Shown here piece after piece: positions 8,247 through 18,635 of a DNA stretch of 40,766 nucleotides (position 1 is its first letter; every line of letters begins with the position of its first letter). The translations under genes were made by a program, and so were the position numbers. The DNA lies in assembly GCA_938003545.1 (NCBI GenBank), contig CALKXY010000003.1, positions 1 to 40,766 of the forward strand, in the 5' to 3' direction. The stretch is from an uncultured Caulobacterales bacterium. Its GTDB lineage: Bacteria > Pseudomonadota > Alphaproteobacteria > Caulobacterales > Maricaulaceae. The notes beneath the pieces are model-generated. The model had not been told where the DNA came from. It ran no database searches and worked only from the letters and a program-made list of their open reading frames with translations.

Positions 8247-11200
8247 CTATCCCGCCGCGATGCTCTGCAGGCTCTCAACTTCATAATCACCTTTAGACAA
8301 CGCCTTGATAGCTTCAACGGTAGCTTTTGCCGCCGCGGCTGTTGTGAAATATGGGATTTTTTGCGTTAAGGCTGTACGGCGGAGAGACTTACTGTCTTCC
8401 AACGCTTGCTTGCCACTGGTCGTATTGAAAACGAGCGCAATTTCACCATTCTTCATCATGTCGACGATATGCGGGCGGCCTTCATGGACCTTGCGGACAT
8501 ACTCCACCTCGACGCTATTTTCACGTAGGTGTTTCGTTGTCCCGCCTGTTGCCACGATTTCAAACCCGAGCGCGATCAGGTCTTTTGCCATTTGCACCAT
8601 GGCGGGTTTGTGGTCTTCGCGGACAGAGATAAAGACCTTGCCAGAAGATGGCAATGTGACGCCGCCGCCAAGCTGACTTTTTGCAAAGGCCATGCCGAAA
8701 TCTTCAGCGAGACCCATGACTTCGCCAGTTGAACGCATTTCAGGGCCAAGAACCGTATCGACGCCTGGGAAGCGCGCGAAGGGGAAGACCGCTTCTTTAA
8801 CCGCAATATATTTCTGCGGGCGCAGAGCCAAATCAAATTCAGAGAGCTTCATGCCCGCCATGACTTTTGCTGCGATATTCGCGACAGGCAAGCCGATGGC
8901 TTTCGCGACGAATGGCACAGTCCGCGAGGCGCGTGGGTTCACTTCGATAAGGTAAACCACATCATCTTTGACGGCGAATTGTGTATTCATGAAACCGATA
9001 ACGCCAAGTTCAAGCGCGAGAACAGTTGCCTGTCGACCCAGTTCTGCGACGATTTCATCGGAGAGCGTATAGGGCGGCAGAGAACAGGCCGAGTCACCAG
9101 AATGAACGCCGGCTTCTTCAATATGCTCCATGACGCCCGCAACGAAAACGGATTCGCCGTCGCAAATAATATCGACATCGACTTCTACCGCGTCGCGCAA
9201 ATATTGATCAATCAAGAGCGGTGATTTGCCGGACACTTTTACAGCTTCTGTGATGTAGCGTTTCAACTCTGCATCTGAATCCACAATTTCCATACCACGT
9301 CCGCCAAGGACGTTAGATGGGCGTAGAACGAGCGGGTAACCGACGACATCTGCGCCAGCTTGAGCCTCTTTAGCGTTGCGTGCGATGGCATTATTCGGCT
9401 GTTTTAGGCCCAGTTTTTCGACCAGAGCCTTGAACCGTTCGCGGTCTTCGGCGCGGTCCAACGCATCACGTTTCGTGCCTAGCAATGGAATACCATTGGC
9501 TTCTAAGGCCTCGGCTAGTTTCAACGGTGTCTGCCCGCCAAATTGAACGATAACGCCGAGCAGTTCACCAGATTTCATTTCACCTTGAATGAGTTCGAGA
9601 ACATCTTCTTCCGTCAACGGCTCAAAATAGAGGCGGTCGGATGTATCGTAATCGGTCGAGACAGTTTCTGGATTGCAATTGACCATGATGGATTCAATAT
9701 TGAGTTCCGCCATGGCGTAAGCCGCATGGCAACAACAATAATCGAATTCGATCCCTTGACCGATGCGGTTTGGGCCACCGCCAAGGATAACAACTTTTTT
9801 ACGGTCTGAAACGCGGGCTTCATTGACGACTTCGCCATCAAAACTCGGCTGCTCATATGTGGAATACATATAGGGTGTCTTGGCTGCGAATTCGGCCGCA
9901 CATGTATCGACGCGTTTGTAGACGGGACGTACGCCAGCTTTATGACGCGCCTTGCGTACGGCCTGTTCGGATTTGCCCGTAAGCTGTCCGATACGAACAT
10001 CTGAGAAGCCTTCAGCTTTGATTGCACGCCATGTGTCTGCGTCTTTCGGCAAGCCCGTTTCGGCAAGCCAGTTTTCAGCTTTTACAATCGCTTCGATTTG
10101 GCGGAGGAACCACGGATCAAATTTCGTATATGTTTGGACTTTTTCAACTGAAAACCCTGCGCGGAACGCCTGTGCAATGACAAGAATACGGTCTGGCGCT
10201 TGGATTGTCAGGCGGGACTTGAGGGCCGTATTTAATTCTTCAGGGCTTTCGACACCCATATCAATAGGGTCGAGCCCAACCAAATCGGTTTCCAATGACC
10301 GCAACGCCTTTTGCAGGCTCTCCGCAAAGGTTCGGCCAATCGCCATAGCTTCGCCAACGGACCGCATGGCAGTCGTCAAGATAGCTTCACTGCCCGGGAA
10401 TTTCTCAAAGGCAAAGCGCGGAATTTTCGTGACGACATAATCAATTGTCGGTTCAAACGCCGCAGGCGTTGCACCCGTGATGTCATTATCTAATTCATCG
10501 AGCGTATAGCCAACCGCGAGCTTAGCGGCAATTTTAGCAATCGGGAAACCTGTCGCTTTCGATGCCAAGGCAGATGAGCGCGAGACACGTGGGTTCATTT
10601 CAATTACAACCATGCGGCCATCTGCAGGGTTAACACCGAACTGCACGTTCGACCCGCCCGTTTCGACACCAATTTCACGTAGAACCGCGATAGAGGCGTC
10701 GCGCATGATTTGGTATTCTTTGTCCGTCAACGTTAGTGCAGGCGCGACGGTAATAGAATCGCCCGTGTGCACACCCATTGGATCGATGTTTTCAATTGCG
10801 CAGATGATGATGCAATTATCCGCTTTGTCGCGGACAACTTCCATTTCATATTCTTTCCACCCGATCAGGCTCTCATCGACAAGCACTTCATTTGTTGGCG
10901 ATGCGACCAAGCCCGAGCGAACGATCTCTTCGAATTCTTCTTGATTATACGCCACGCCGCCGCCTGTACCGCCCATCGTGAAGGCTGGACGAATAATCGC
11001 AGGCAATCCTGTTTCAGGAAGTTTACGCACGGCTTCTGCGACGCCTTCGGCAATATTAGGCTTCCCGTCTGCGCCCATCGGCGCGGAAATCATACTTGCG
11101 CGCGGGTTTTCCAGACCGATCTTCGTCATAGCTTCAGCGAAACGTTCGCGAGATTCAGCTTTGTCGATAACGTCAGCTTTCGCGCCAATCATCTCAACGC

Positions 11201-11534
11201 CGTATTTTTCCAACACGCCCATTTGTTCAAGAGACAAGGCCGTATTGAGCGCCGTCTGTCCGCCCATTGTAGGCAACAAGGCATCTGGTTTTTCAATCGC
11301 AATGATTTTTTCGACAATTTCTGGGGTAATCGGTTCGACATACGTCGCATCCGCCATCCCTGGGTCGGTCATAATCGTCGCAGGATTAGAGTTCACCAAA
11401 ATGACGCGGTAACCCTCGTCTCGCAATGCTTTACAGGCTTGGACACCTGAATAGTCAAATTCACAAGCCTGACCAATGATGATTGGCCCAGCCCCAATGA
11501 TGAGAATGGAGGAAATGTCGGTACGTTTTGGCAT
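8247..11534 (-). CDS. carB: Carbamoyl-phosphate synthase large subunit
   Basis: The 1095-residue enzyme makes carbamoyl phosphate for arginine and pyrimidine synthesis from bicarbonate, ATP and ammonia delivered by CarA. It shows the internal duplication of the family: two ATP-grasp halves, the first opening with [17 protein letters not shown] and the second with [17 protein letters not shown], then a C-terminal MGS-like regulatory domain (about 960 on; [17 protein letters not shown]). It is full length. carA is on the same strand 2.8 kb upstream, separated by four opposite-strand genes, so the subunits are not in one operon here. A promoter is proposed at 11589-11617. Confidence 0.98.
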   Translation of the reverse strand: MPKRTDISSILIIGAGPIIIGQACEFDYSGVQACKALRDEGYRVILVNSNPATIMTDPGMADATYVEPITPEIVEKIIAIEKPDALLPTMGGQTALNTALSLEQMGVLEKYGVEMIGAKADVIDKAESRERFAEAMTKIGLENPRASMISAPMGADGKPNIAEGVAEAVRKLPETGLPAIIRPAFTMGGTGGGVAYNQEEFEEIVRSGLVASPTNEVLVDESLIGWKEYEMEVVRDKADNCIIICAIENIDPMGVHTGDSITVAPALTLTDKEYQIMRDASIAVLREIGVETGGSNVQFGVNPADGRMVVIEMNPRVSRSSALASKATGFPIAKIAAKLAVGYTLDELDNDITGATPAAFEPTIDYVVTKIPRFAFEKFPGSEAILTTAMRSVGEAMAIGRTFAESLQKALRSLETDLVGLDPIDMGVESPEELNTALKSRLTIQAPDRILVIAQAFRAGFSVEKVQTYTKFDPWFLRQIEAIVKAENWLAETGLPKDADTWRAIKAEGFSDVRIGQLTGKSEQAVRKARHKAGVRPVYKRVDTCAAEFAAKTPYMYSTYEQPSFDGEVVNEARVSDRKKVVILGGGPNRIGQGIEFDYCCCHAAYAMAELNIESIMVNCNPETVSTDYDTSDRLYFEPLTEEDVLELIQGEMKSGELLGVIVQFGGQTPLKLAEALEANGIPLLGTKRDALDRAEDRERFKALVEKLGLKQPNNAIARNAKEAQAGADVVGYPLVLRPSNVLGGRGMEIVDSDAELKRYITEAVKVSGKSPLLIDQYLRDAVEVDVDIICDGESVFVAGVMEHIEEAGVHSGDSACSLPPYTLSDEIVAELGRQATVLALELGVIGFMNTQFAVKDDVVYLIEVNPRASRTVPFVAKAIGLPVANIAAKVMAGMKLSEFDLALRPQKYIAVKEAVFPFARFPGVDTVLGPEMRSTGEVMGLAEDFGMAFAKSQLGGGVTLPSSGKVFISVREDHKPAMVQMAKDLIALGFEIVATGGTTKHLRENSVEVEYVRKVHEGRPHIVDMMKNGEIALVFNTTSGKQALEDSKSLRRTALTQKIPYFTTAAAAKATVEAIKALSKGDYEVESLQSIAAG

Positions 11535-11588
11535 GTTTTCTCTACGATTCGGAAGCGACTAACGACGGGCGATAAAGCAAATTGTCTC

Positions 11589-11617
11589 GACATAATGAAG
11601 TGGGCTCATAGGTGCAA
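11589..11617 (-). promoter_or_regulatory. Possible promoter of carB
   Basis: On the minus strand TTGCAC (11617-11612) and TATGTC (11594-11589) are 17 bases apart and would start RNA near 11582, about 48 bases before the carB ATG. The match is partial. Confidence 0.35.
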
Positions 11618-11707
11618 GCATCATGCCCCCACGAATGTGGAAAACTGCATGTTTTTATTCAGCTCTGGAATATGAGACCAGCGTTTAAACGCGATTCCGC
11701 TTTCGGG

Positions 11708-11736
11708 TTGGCCTTACGCGGTCTGCGCGCTAGTCT
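11708..11736 (+). promoter_or_regulatory. Promoter of the M48 protease gene
   Basis: TTGGCC (11708-11713), a 17-base spacer and TAGTCT (11731-11736) precede the ATG by 24 bases. The same two hexamers with the same spacing (TTGGCG-N17-TAGTCT) occur at 18636-18664 upstream of the TonB-like gene, which strengthens both calls. Confidence 0.5.
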
Positions 11737-11760
11737 ATCCCCCATTGAGGAGAGTGCGTC

Positions 11761-12669
11761 ATGGTATATCGCAGGCAATTTGGTAATCAACGCCCCGTCA
11801 GGCGCACGGCCCGAGGCATGTCACAGCTAGGCGGCGGCCGTGGAATACGTCGGCGCGGTGGATTTCGGTGGCAGATCATGCTGCTCTTCGCCATTGGCGC
11901 GGGCGTCTATTACATGATGAACCAAGAAACGGTACCGCTGACAGGACGCAAACAATTGCGCACAATGGAACCTCAGCAAGAAATGCAGCTGGGCCTACAA
12001 TCCTACAATCAAATCTTAGGTGACTCGCAAGTCGTCTCTCCGAATGAGCCTGTTGTTCAAGCGGTTCGTCAAATTGGAGACCGTTTGAAACGTGCCGCTG
12101 CCCCGGAAGACCCTGGTTTTGAATGGGCCTTTAACGTCATTGATAGCGACCAAGCCAATGCCTTTGCTCTGCCCGGCGGCTATACAGCTATTTATACGGG
12201 CTTGATCCCAATTGCTGAAAATGAAGATGGCATTGCTGTGATTATGGGACATGAAATCGGACATGCTCTCGCCCATCATGGCGCAGAACGCATGGCCCAA
12301 CAAAATATGAAACGTATTGTCGGCGCAGGTGTATCCTTAGGCGCAGGCGGCATGGATTATGGTGCACAACGCGCTGTCATGGGCGTCTTTGGTGGCATTA
12401 GCCAATATGGCTTTGCCCTCCCCTTCTCACGCAAACATGAATCGGAAGCAGATTATATCGGCCTCATCTTGGTCGCGCGCGCCTGTTATGATCCACGTGA
12501 AGCGCCGCGTTTATGGGAACGCATGGGCGCCAATGGCGGCGCTAAACCGCCAGAATTCCAATCAACCCACCCTAGCCCAGAAACACGCGTCGCAGATTTC
12601 CAAAACTGGATGCCCGAAGCGATTGAAATATATAATCAAAACTGCCCCACTAAGATTTCAATGAGGTAA
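11761..12669 (+). CDS. Membrane-anchored M48-family metallopeptidase
   Basis: This 302-residue zinc protease has a basic glycine-rich N-terminus, one transmembrane segment (about 38-54) and a long domain facing the periplasm. The zinc site is HEIGHALAHH (H164, H168, catalytic E165), and the third ligand lies in HESEAD (227-231). The arrangement fits Oma1/LoiP-like M48 proteases that cleave misfolded membrane or envelope proteins; the substrate is unknown. GAGGAG lies nine bases before the ATG. It is followed by a terminator-like palindrome and does not appear to belong to the toxin-antitoxin operon. Confidence 0.92.
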   Translation: MVYRRQFGNQRPVRRTARGMSQLGGGRGIRRRGGFRWQIMLLFAIGAGVYYMMNQETVPLTGRKQLRTMEPQQEMQLGLQSYNQILGDSQVVSPNEPVVQAVRQIGDRLKRAAAPEDPGFEWAFNVIDSDQANAFALPGGYTAIYTGLIPIAENEDGIAVIMGHEIGHALAHHGAERMAQQNMKRIVGAGVSLGAGGMDYGAQRAVMGVFGGISQYGFALPFSRKHESEADYIGLILVARACYDPREAPRLWERMGANGGAKPPEFQSTHPSPETRVADFQNWMPEAIEIYNQNCPTKISMR

Positions 12670-12674
12670 AACAC

Positions 12675-12696
12675 ATCAAGATCAATCTTGATTTTT
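12675..12696 (+). terminator. Palindrome after the M48 gene: terminator or operator
   Basis: ATCAAG and CTTGAT form a six-pair stem around a six-base loop within the full palindrome 12675-12692, followed by five T residues. It would end the M48 transcript. Because it lies 40 bases before the antitoxin ATG, it could also be the operator through which a ribbon-helix-helix antitoxin represses its own operon. Confidence 0.5.
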
Positions 12697-12732
12697 CCTG
12701 ATATTTCAATATTGGAGATTTAGAGGTAGATT

Positions 12733-12960
12733 ATGTCATTACATCGTGAAAAATTTTCAACGCAAATGGATTCAAAGCTGCTCTCAGACCTAAGGCGTGT
12801 TGCAAAGCAAGAAGGACGGCAGCTTCAATCTCTCATCGAAGAAGCCGTCGAGCGCCTTTTGACAGAAAAAGATAAAATGCGGCCCAGCGCAGATGTCATA
12901 AACAAAGCCCAAACAGCTATGGATAAATATAGCGACGCCTTGGAATATTTAGCGAAATGA
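12733..12960 (+). CDS. Ribbon-helix-helix antitoxin
   Basis: The 75-residue protein begins with a short strand and two helices (EKFSTQMDSKLLSDLRRVAK, then GRQLQSLIEEAVERLL), the layout of ribbon-helix-helix DNA-binding proteins, followed by a basic, helical tail of about 30 residues suited to bind a toxin. Its stop overlaps the start of the Doc-like toxin by four bases (ATGA, 12957-12960). The tail would neutralise the toxin and the N-terminus would repress the operon. P1-type Doc is usually paired with a Phd antitoxin, so a ribbon-helix-helix partner is a variation. GAGG precedes the ATG. Confidence 0.8.
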   Translation: MSLHREKFSTQMDSKLLSDLRRVAKQEGRQLQSLIEEAVERLLTEKDKMRPSADVINKAQTAMDKYSDALEYLAK

Positions 12961-13337
12961 TCGTTCGCTACCTCACGGTTGCGGATGTCATTGCTATCCA
13001 TGACATGCAGATCGAACGATTTGGTGGCGGAGATGGACTACGCGATCCTGGGGCTCTGGAATCCGCGCTTTTTCGCCCGCGAAGTGGATATTATACTGAT
13101 TTAGTTCAAGAGGCCGCCGCGCTTTGGGAAAGCCTATCCCAAAACCATCCTTTTACAGATGGAAACAAACGTACAGCCTTTGTCTCTACGATCGTTTTTT
13201 TAGGCATGAATGGATTGGATCTAACAGTTTCAGGAACAGAAGCCTTAGCCTTTGTGATGAATTGCTATAAAAACGCGCAGGCTGATTTTGTAAATTTTGA
13301 CACATGGTTGCGCACACATACGAAAGCTGCCCTATGA
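12957..13337 (+). CDS. Doc-type (death-on-curing) Fic toxin
   Basis: The 126-residue product carries the Doc version of the Fic motif, HPFTDGNKRTAF (H64-F75), with lysine replacing the second glycine of classical Fic proteins. P1 Doc, which has this motif, phosphorylates EF-Tu and halts translation; the same reaction is inferred here. The N-terminal GLRDPGALESAL segment is also typical of the family. It overlaps the antitoxin by four bases upstream and the SDR gene by four bases downstream (ATGA at 13334-13337), making a three-gene coupled unit. No damage is visible, so the toxin is probably intact. Confidence 0.88.
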   Translation: MIVRYLTVADVIAIHDMQIERFGGGDGLRDPGALESALFRPRSGYYTDLVQEAAALWESLSQNHPFTDGNKRTAFVSTIVFLGMNGLDLTVSGTEALAFVMNCYKNAQADFVNFDTWLRTHTKAAL

Positions 13338-14359
13338 CCGATACTGTTCTCGTCACCGGCGTGTCCGGTTTTATCGCCAGCCATGTCGCGGCAGGGCTTT
13401 TGGGCCAAGGCTATGCGGTGCGCGGAACGGTCCGCAACAAAATTAAAGGCGAACGCATTGTTGAATCTTTGGCCGCGCAGGGCGTGGATATATCAAAGCT
13501 CGAGCTAGTCGAAACCAACCTCGATGATGACGCCGGTTGGAAAGACGCCGTGCAAGAGTGCCGATATGTTCAACATATCGCTTCGCCCTTTCCGCTCGAA
13601 GCGCCGTCTGATCGCGAAGCTCTTGTCCCTGCCGCACGCGCGGGCGCAATGCGCGTGGTAGAGCAAGCCATTGGCGCGGGGGCGGAACGCGTTGTGATGA
13701 CATCCTCTATGGTGTCCATGATGGGCCAAGCTGGACGCGGAGAGCATATGCGCGTCAAAGAAAGCGATTGGTCGGATCCAGATTGGAAACCACTAACCGC
13801 TTACCCTGTATCTAAAACGCGCGCTGAGCGCGCCGTCTGGAATTATGTAGAGGCACAAAATGTAAAATCGCGGCTTACAACAGTCTGCCCAGGTCTCGTT
13901 TTAGGTCCCGACACATACGATAATAGCGGCGCATCATTAGCCATTATAAAGGCGATGTTCTCAGGCAGAATGCCGATGACCCCGCGCATCGCGTATCCAA
14001 TCGTTGATGTTCGTGACTGCGCCTCTCTGCATATCAAAGCCATGACAACGGCTGATGCGGGTGGGCGGCGCTTAATGTCTGCGTCGAATACCTTATGGAT
14101 GTCCGAGATCGCAGCGGTCTTGCGCGAGGCTTATCCAAAAGCAAAACTACCCACGCGAGACTTGCCTGACTTGCTCGTCAAACTTGGTAGTATTTTTGAC
14201 ACGTCAATTAAAAGTATCGTCCCAGATGTTGGTACGTTCCACGAAGCGGACGCAGCCTATGTCACGGGCTTAACAGGCGTTATTCCACGCCCCGCAAAAG
14301 ACGCTGTGTTGGCAGCTGCGGCAAGCCTCGTCGAAAACGGACGCGTTCAATTTAATTAA
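13334..14359 (+). CDS. Extended SDR NAD(P)-dependent reductase/epimerase
   Basis: The 341-residue enzyme has the Rossmann motif [10 protein letters not shown] near the N-terminus, a TSSM active-site segment and the catalytic YPVSK. It resembles the dihydroflavonol-4-reductase-like or aldehyde reductase branch of extended SDRs; the substrate is not known. The start at 13334 is chosen because ATG overlaps the Doc stop as ATGA; a longer frame from 13304 would run 34 bases into the toxin gene. Being the third gene of a toxin-antitoxin operon is unusual for a metabolic enzyme. Its end overlaps the end of carA by four bases, tail to tail. Confidence 0.88.
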   Translation: MTDTVLVTGVSGFIASHVAAGLLGQGYAVRGTVRNKIKGERIVESLAAQGVDISKLELVETNLDDDAGWKDAVQECRYVQHIASPFPLEAPSDREALVPAARAGAMRVVEQAIGAGAERVVMTSSMVSMMGQAGRGEHMRVKESDWSDPDWKPLTAYPVSKTRAERAVWNYVEAQNVKSRLTTVCPGLVLGPDTYDNSGASLAIIKAMFSGRMPMTPRIAYPIVDVRDCASLHIKAMTTADAGGRRLMSASNTLWMSEIAAVLREAYPKAKLPTRDLPDLLVKLGSIFDTSIKSIVPDVGTFHEADAAYVTGLTGVIPRPAKDAVLAAAASLVENGRVQFN

Positions 14360-15513
14360 ACAACAGCCTCTGCGAACCGCTCGAATAGATAGAAACTATC
14401 TTGCGGGCCTGGGCTGGCTTCTGGATGATGTTGAACGGAAAAGACGGGTTTACCCTTTAGGCGAATTCCGCAATTTGTTCCGTCGAACAGGCTGACATGT
14501 GTCTCTTCAACTGTGTTCGGCAATGTAGAGCTGTCCACAGCAAAGCCGTGGTTCATAGATACGATTTCAACTTTTTCCGTCGTGTGGTCTTTGACGGGAT
14601 GGTTTGCGCCGTGATGGCCCTGATCCATTTTCACCGTCTTCGCGCCCAATGCCAAAGCTAGCATTTGATGCCCCAGACAAATACCGAGCAACGGTAAATC
14701 TGCCGCAATTAATTTCTGGATGGTTGGAATGGCGTATTTACCCGTCGCTTCCGGATCACCGGGACCATTAGATAAGACAATGCCATCTGGTTTCAGCGCA
14801 ATAATATCGTCTGCAGATACAGTTGCAGGCACGACCGTGACTGCAAGGCCTGAGCTGACAAGGTTACGCATAATATTTCGTTTTACGCCGTAATCGATCA
14901 ACACAACACGTTTCGCATTTTCGACATCCGTATAGCCACCGGGCAATTCCCAACGCGCTTGCGTCCAATCAAATTTTTCCTGCGTCCCGACATTTTGCGC
15001 CAAGTCAGCACCGACGAGTCCGGCCCAATCGCGCGCTTGTTGCGTCAACGCGTCTATGTCGAATTGTCCATCGGGCGCATGTGCGATCACGCCATTTGGC
15101 ATCCCATTATCGCGAATAAAGGCTGTTAAAGCGCGGGTGTCGACACCTGACAGAGCAATAATTTTACGCTCTGCAAGCCAATCTCCAAGTTCCGCATCCG
15201 AACGCCAGTTAGACGCAGGTGTAACAGCTGCTTTGAAAATCGCGCCAACTGCGGCGGTTCGCGCACGATCACTGCTGGCTTCTTCGTCTTCAATGGTTGT
15301 GCCCGTATTCCCAACATGCGGGAATGTGAAACACACGATCTGCGCCGCGTAAGACGGGTCCGTCAGAATTTCTTGATACCCTGTCATTGCGGTATTGAAG
15401 CAGACTTCACCCACTGCAGACCCGACATGGCCGATGCCAGTTCCATAAAAAACCTGACCGTTCGCGAGAACAAGTGCAGCAGTAGCTTGGCGAGTTGGTT
15501 GATAATCCGACAT
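14356..15513 (-). CDS. carA: Carbamoyl-phosphate synthase small subunit
   Basis: The 385-residue glutaminase subunit releases ammonia from glutamine and channels it to CarB. The N-terminal CarA domain ([20 protein letters not shown]) is followed by a class I glutamine amidotransferase domain with nucleophile cysteine in GICLGHQ and the His-Glu pair in HHPEASPGP. Length is typical. It is divergent from the YqeY gene, an arrangement seen in other alphaproteobacteria, but separated from carB by an M48 gene, a toxin-antitoxin pair and an SDR gene. Confidence 0.97.
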   Translation of the reverse strand: MSDYQPTRQATAALVLANGQVFYGTGIGHVGSAVGEVCFNTAMTGYQEILTDPSYAAQIVCFTFPHVGNTGTTIEDEEASSDRARTAAVGAIFKAAVTPASNWRSDAELGDWLAERKIIALSGVDTRALTAFIRDNGMPNGVIAHAPDGQFDIDALTQQARDWAGLVGADLAQNVGTQEKFDWTQARWELPGGYTDVENAKRVVLIDYGVKRNIMRNLVSSGLAVTVVPATVSADDIIALKPDGIVLSNGPGDPEATGKYAIPTIQKLIAADLPLLGICLGHQMLALALGAKTVKMDQGHHGANHPVKDHTTEKVEIVSMNHGFAVDSSTLPNTVEETHVSLFDGTNCGIRLKGKPVFSVQHHPEASPGPQDSFYLFERFAEAVV

Positions 15514-15773
15514 GATTTAAACATCCAATAAACAGGCGAGCCATAAACAAGCAGGCAAACTGTCCGAGCTTTTATAGCCCGCGTCACAATAGGCAAGACC
15601 GCATTCGCAGGAACTTCTATATGTTGACTTGTTTTGTGCAAAACCTTGATCGCGTCACGCCCTCACCTGCTCAAAATAGAGTCAGCTATTGGCAATCTTG
15701 TCTCAGAGGCTTATGGGTACGCCCTTGAAGACATGGGCGTGGGGCCGCCCTGGATATATATTGGTCAACCGCC

Positions 15774-16259
15774 ATGACAGATTCAGCTGAATTACGTGTT
15801 AGAATCAATGAGGCTACAAAAGCCGCAATGAAAGACAAGGATAAGATCCGCGTCTCGACTTTGCGCTTGGTCAGTGCAGCCATAAAGGACCGTGATATTG
15901 CGGCCCGCGCGGAAGACCGCTGTGAAGGTATTGATGCCAGCGAAATCATGTCCCTGCTGGCTAAAATGGTCAAACAGCGCCAAGAAAGCGCGAAGACCTA
16001 TGAGGATAATGGCCGCCCTGAATTGGCCGAACGTGAGCGCGAAGAAATCGAAATCATCCGTGATTTTATGCCGAAACCCCTCTCTGAAGACGAGATGAAA
16101 TCCGTCATTGCGAGCCTCGTCAAAAATTCAGGTGCGACATGCCTAAAAGACATGGGTAAAATCATGGGCAAATTGAAATCAGGCTATGCGGGCCGTGTCG
16201 ATATGGGCAAAGCGGGCGCTGTCGTTAAAGACCATCTGTGCAATCAGGCCGCTGACTAA
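15774..16259 (+). CDS. GatB/YqeY-domain protein
   Basis: This 161-residue helical protein matches the YqeY family: an N-terminal helical part (KIRVSTLRLVSAAIKDRDIA) and a C-terminal domain with YEDNGRPELAEREREEIEII and PKPLSEDE, related to the tail of the GatB amidotransferase subunit. Some relatives act in tRNA-dependent amidation, but the role of the stand-alone protein is not settled. The 260-base gap to carA holds both divergent promoters and an ACGCCC/GGGCGT hairpin near 15719-15740. In many alphaproteobacteria dnaG follows; here an opposite-strand aminotransferase follows and overlaps its end by four bases. Confidence 0.9.
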   Translation: MTDSAELRVRINEATKAAMKDKDKIRVSTLRLVSAAIKDRDIAARAEDRCEGIDASEIMSLLAKMVKQRQESAKTYEDNGRPELAEREREEIEIIRDFMPKPLSEDEMKSVIASLVKNSGATCLKDMGKIMGKLKSGYAGRVDMGKAGAVVKDHLCNQAAD

Positions 16260-17425
16260 GCTAGAAACGCCTCCAGGCGGTCCAAAGCTATATCTAAATC
16301 TTCCATTGCCGCAGCGTAGCTGATCCGAATATGTCCTGGCGCATAAAAGGCGCTGCCCGGAACCGTCGCAACACCGGTGTCTTCTAGCAAGCGCAGAGCA
16401 AAGCCTGCATCATCATCTGTCACCGCTGAAATATCAGCGAAAGCATAAAACGCCCCTGGCGGGGTGAGACAGCTGACGCCCTGCATGGCATTCAGACGCG
16501 CGACAACATGATCGCGGCGCGCAGCATAGGTCGTGCGCCACCCATCCAGAAAATCTTGCGGCCCATTCAACGCCGCGACGGCAGCCCATTGACTGATACT
16601 GGCGGGATTAGATGTCGTTTGCCCCATGTATTTTCGCATCGCCGCGATGAGCCACTCTGGCCCGCCCGCATAACCAATTCGCCAGCCCGTCATGGCATAA
16701 GCTTTTGAGACACCATTCATCGTCACCGTGCGGTCTCCGAGGTCTGGCGCAACTTGCGCCATCGTCGCAAACGCGAAACCATCATAGACAAGATGCTCAT
16801 ATATATCATCGCTAAGCACCATGATTTGCGGATGCGCACGCAAGACTTCAGCCAGAGCCTGAAGCTCATCAGCCGTATAGGCGGCACCTGTCGGGTTAGA
16901 GGGTGAATTCAACATCAGCCATTTTGTACGCGGCGTTATCACGGCCTCAAGCGCATCCGCTGTGAGTTTGAACCCTGTCTGCGATCCACAAGCGACAACA
17001 ATCGGTGTTCCGCCGCATAAACGCACCATATCAGGATAGCTGACCCAGCACGGTGCTGGAATGATAACTTCATCCCCTGACCCAACCGTTACGGCCAGTG
17101 CGTTGAATATGACAGGCTTCCCACCCGGCGACACATTGATTTCACTCGGATTGAAGCGAAGGTCATTATCACGTTCAAATTTAGCAATAATGGCGGTCTT
17201 TAACTCTGCAATTCCGTCAACAGCCGTATAGCGCGTCGCACCTGCATCCATGGCTGTGACTGCCGCCGCTCGGATATGTTCAGGCGTATCGAAGTCTGGT
17301 TCACCCGCCGATAATGATACGATATCCCGTCCTGCCGCCTTCATCTCGCGCGCGGTTTGCGTGATTACCATAGTTGCTGAAGCGCCAATCGCGGTAATTC
17401 GATCTGTAAGTCTTGTATCCGTCAT
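16256..17425 (-). CDS. aatA: Class I PLP aminotransferase (aspartate/prephenate type)
   Basis: The 389-residue enzyme is a fold-type I aminotransferase. It has LSAGEPDFDTP near the N-terminus, the NSPSNPTGA loop, the SDDIYEHLVYDG segment that contacts the cofactor, the Schiff-base lysine in SKAYAMTGWRIGY and a C-terminal PGSAFYAPGHIRISYA with the substrate-carboxylate arginine. This is the I-gamma aspartate aminotransferase pattern, which in alphaproteobacteria often also transaminates prephenate for phenylalanine and tyrosine synthesis; that dual use is inferred. It appears monocistronic and converges on the YqeY gene. Confidence 0.92.
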   Translation of the reverse strand: MTDTRLTDRITAIGASATMVITQTAREMKAAGRDIVSLSAGEPDFDTPEHIRAAAVTAMDAGATRYTAVDGIAELKTAIIAKFERDNDLRFNPSEINVSPGGKPVIFNALAVTVGSGDEVIIPAPCWVSYPDMVRLCGGTPIVVACGSQTGFKLTADALEAVITPRTKWLMLNSPSNPTGAAYTADELQALAEVLRAHPQIMVLSDDIYEHLVYDGFAFATMAQVAPDLGDRTVTMNGVSKAYAMTGWRIGYAGGPEWLIAAMRKYMGQTTSNPASISQWAAVAALNGPQDFLDGWRTTYAARRDHVVARLNAMQGVSCLTPPGAFYAFADISAVTDDDAGFALRLLEDTGVATVPGSAFYAPGHIRISYAAAMEDLDIALDRLEAFLA

Positions 17426-17499
17426 AAGACGGGCATAGGCGCGAGAGGGTATTTTGGAAAGCCTCTAACTGTGCCTTCTACCTAGTGAGTGGTGACCCC

Positions 17500-18411
17500 A
17501 TGTCTTTACGCGAATTTTCGGTATTGCTGTTGATTTGCTTAATCTGGGGTCTGCATTTCGTTGTCATGAAATTCACTATTGTTGAGATGGGCGTTCCACC
17601 CCTATTTTATGCGGCCCTGCGTGTCACACTTATGGCCCTTATTCTGCTCCCATTCTTGCGTTGGCATACAGGACAAATGAAGGCGGTTTTAATGGGCGGC
17701 TTAGGCTTTGGCGCATTGAATTATGCCTTCATGTTTCCAGCTATGGAATTAACGACAGCCAGCGCAGCCGCAGTCACGATTGAGCTGTATATGCCATTCT
17801 CGATCATTCTCTCTGTACTGATCCTAGGCGAAAAAATTGGACCTTGGCGCGCGGGTGGAGCCGCTCTCGCCTTTGCAGGTGTTGTTTTAATCGGCCTTGG
17901 TGCGCCAGTTGAAACAGCGGGTAAAGGCTTCGCACTTGGGATTGGATTGATGGCATGCGGGGCGATGGCTGAAGCCGTTGGCGCGGTCAGCGTAAAATCT
18001 GTGAAATCTATTTCTCCCGTCCAACTCCTCGCTTGGTTTGGCTGCGTCGGCTCCGTCGTGCTTTGGCCCTTAAGCGTCTTATTAGAAGACAATCAAATGC
18101 GCGCATTTGCGCCAGAAACACGGATCAATTTTGGCCTCGCCTTGATGTATTCCGTCTTATTAGTCAGCCTCGTCGCGCATGGATCTTATTATTGGCTCCT
18201 TCAACGGCTTCCCATTCATACTGTCGCGCCATCTGGGTTGATGACGACAGTGATTGGCGTGATTGGCGGCGTGATGATTTTGGGCGAAACCCCCACACCT
18301 ATTATCCTGCTCGGGGCCTTTGTGACACTCTCGGGTATCAGCGTTATTCTTTGGCGTAATCGGCATGACGCCAAGCGCAAAACAAGGCCCATCACCACAG
18401 AAGTTTCATAA
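17500..18411 (+). CDS. DMT-superfamily (EamA) transporter
   Basis: The 303-residue inner-membrane protein has about ten hydrophobic segments in two related halves, each an EamA domain (starts near LLLICLIWGLHFVVMKF and SPVQLLAWFGCVGSVV). Typical features include PLFYAALRVTL early in the first half and the repeat end YSVLLVSLVAHGSYYWLLQR-LP in the second. Family members export amino acids or other metabolites; this substrate is unknown. The ATG at 17500 is preferred over a GTG five codons upstream because GGTGA precedes it and the family motif starts right after it. Confidence 0.88.
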   Translation: MSLREFSVLLLICLIWGLHFVVMKFTIVEMGVPPLFYAALRVTLMALILLPFLRWHTGQMKAVLMGGLGFGALNYAFMFPAMELTTASAAAVTIELYMPFSIILSVLILGEKIGPWRAGGAALAFAGVVLIGLGAPVETAGKGFALGIGLMACGAMAEAVGAVSVKSVKSISPVQLLAWFGCVGSVVLWPLSVLLEDNQMRAFAPETRINFGLALMYSVLLVSLVAHGSYYWLLQRLPIHTVAPSGLMTTVIGVIGGVMILGETPTPIILLGAFVTLSGISVILWRNRHDAKRKTRPITTEVS

Positions 18412-18471
18412 GGCCGTCATTTTCCTGCCACGGTTTACCCTGACAAGAGGCTGAAAGCACAGGTGAATGAC

Positions 18472-18558
18472 ATGACACAGGACTTAAAATTTGAAAAAGC
18501 TGTTCTGATTGGTACAGCCCTCATGGCCGTCTTCATCTTTATCGCCCAAGGCATTTAG
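18472..18558 (+). CDS. 28-residue single-pass membrane peptide
   Basis: The frame encodes a charged N-terminus (MTQDLKFEKA) and one hydrophobic helix of about 18 residues (VLIGTALMAVFIFIAQGI), ending at TAG. AGGTGA is placed five bases before the ATG, a good ribosome binding site. The layout matches many bacterial membrane microproteins that attach to larger membrane complexes. It is 60 bases after the DMT transporter on the same strand and could be co-transcribed with it. No homologue is recognised. Length alone would not make it credible; the ribosome site and clean hydrophobic helix do. Confidence 0.5.
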   Translation: MTQDLKFEKAVLIGTALMAVFIFIAQGI

Positions 18559-18635
18559 TGCAAAATACCACACAGGCGGCCCCAAAGCCGTCCCCAGCCT
18601 GACTGAAATTTAAGCGGAATGCGTCCTGCATGACC

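Noticed and set aside
8305-11450. Several 60-227 residue frames opposite carB
   Set aside because: carB is full length with conserved motifs throughout; the antisense frames have no recognisable domains and no ribosome sites were noted.
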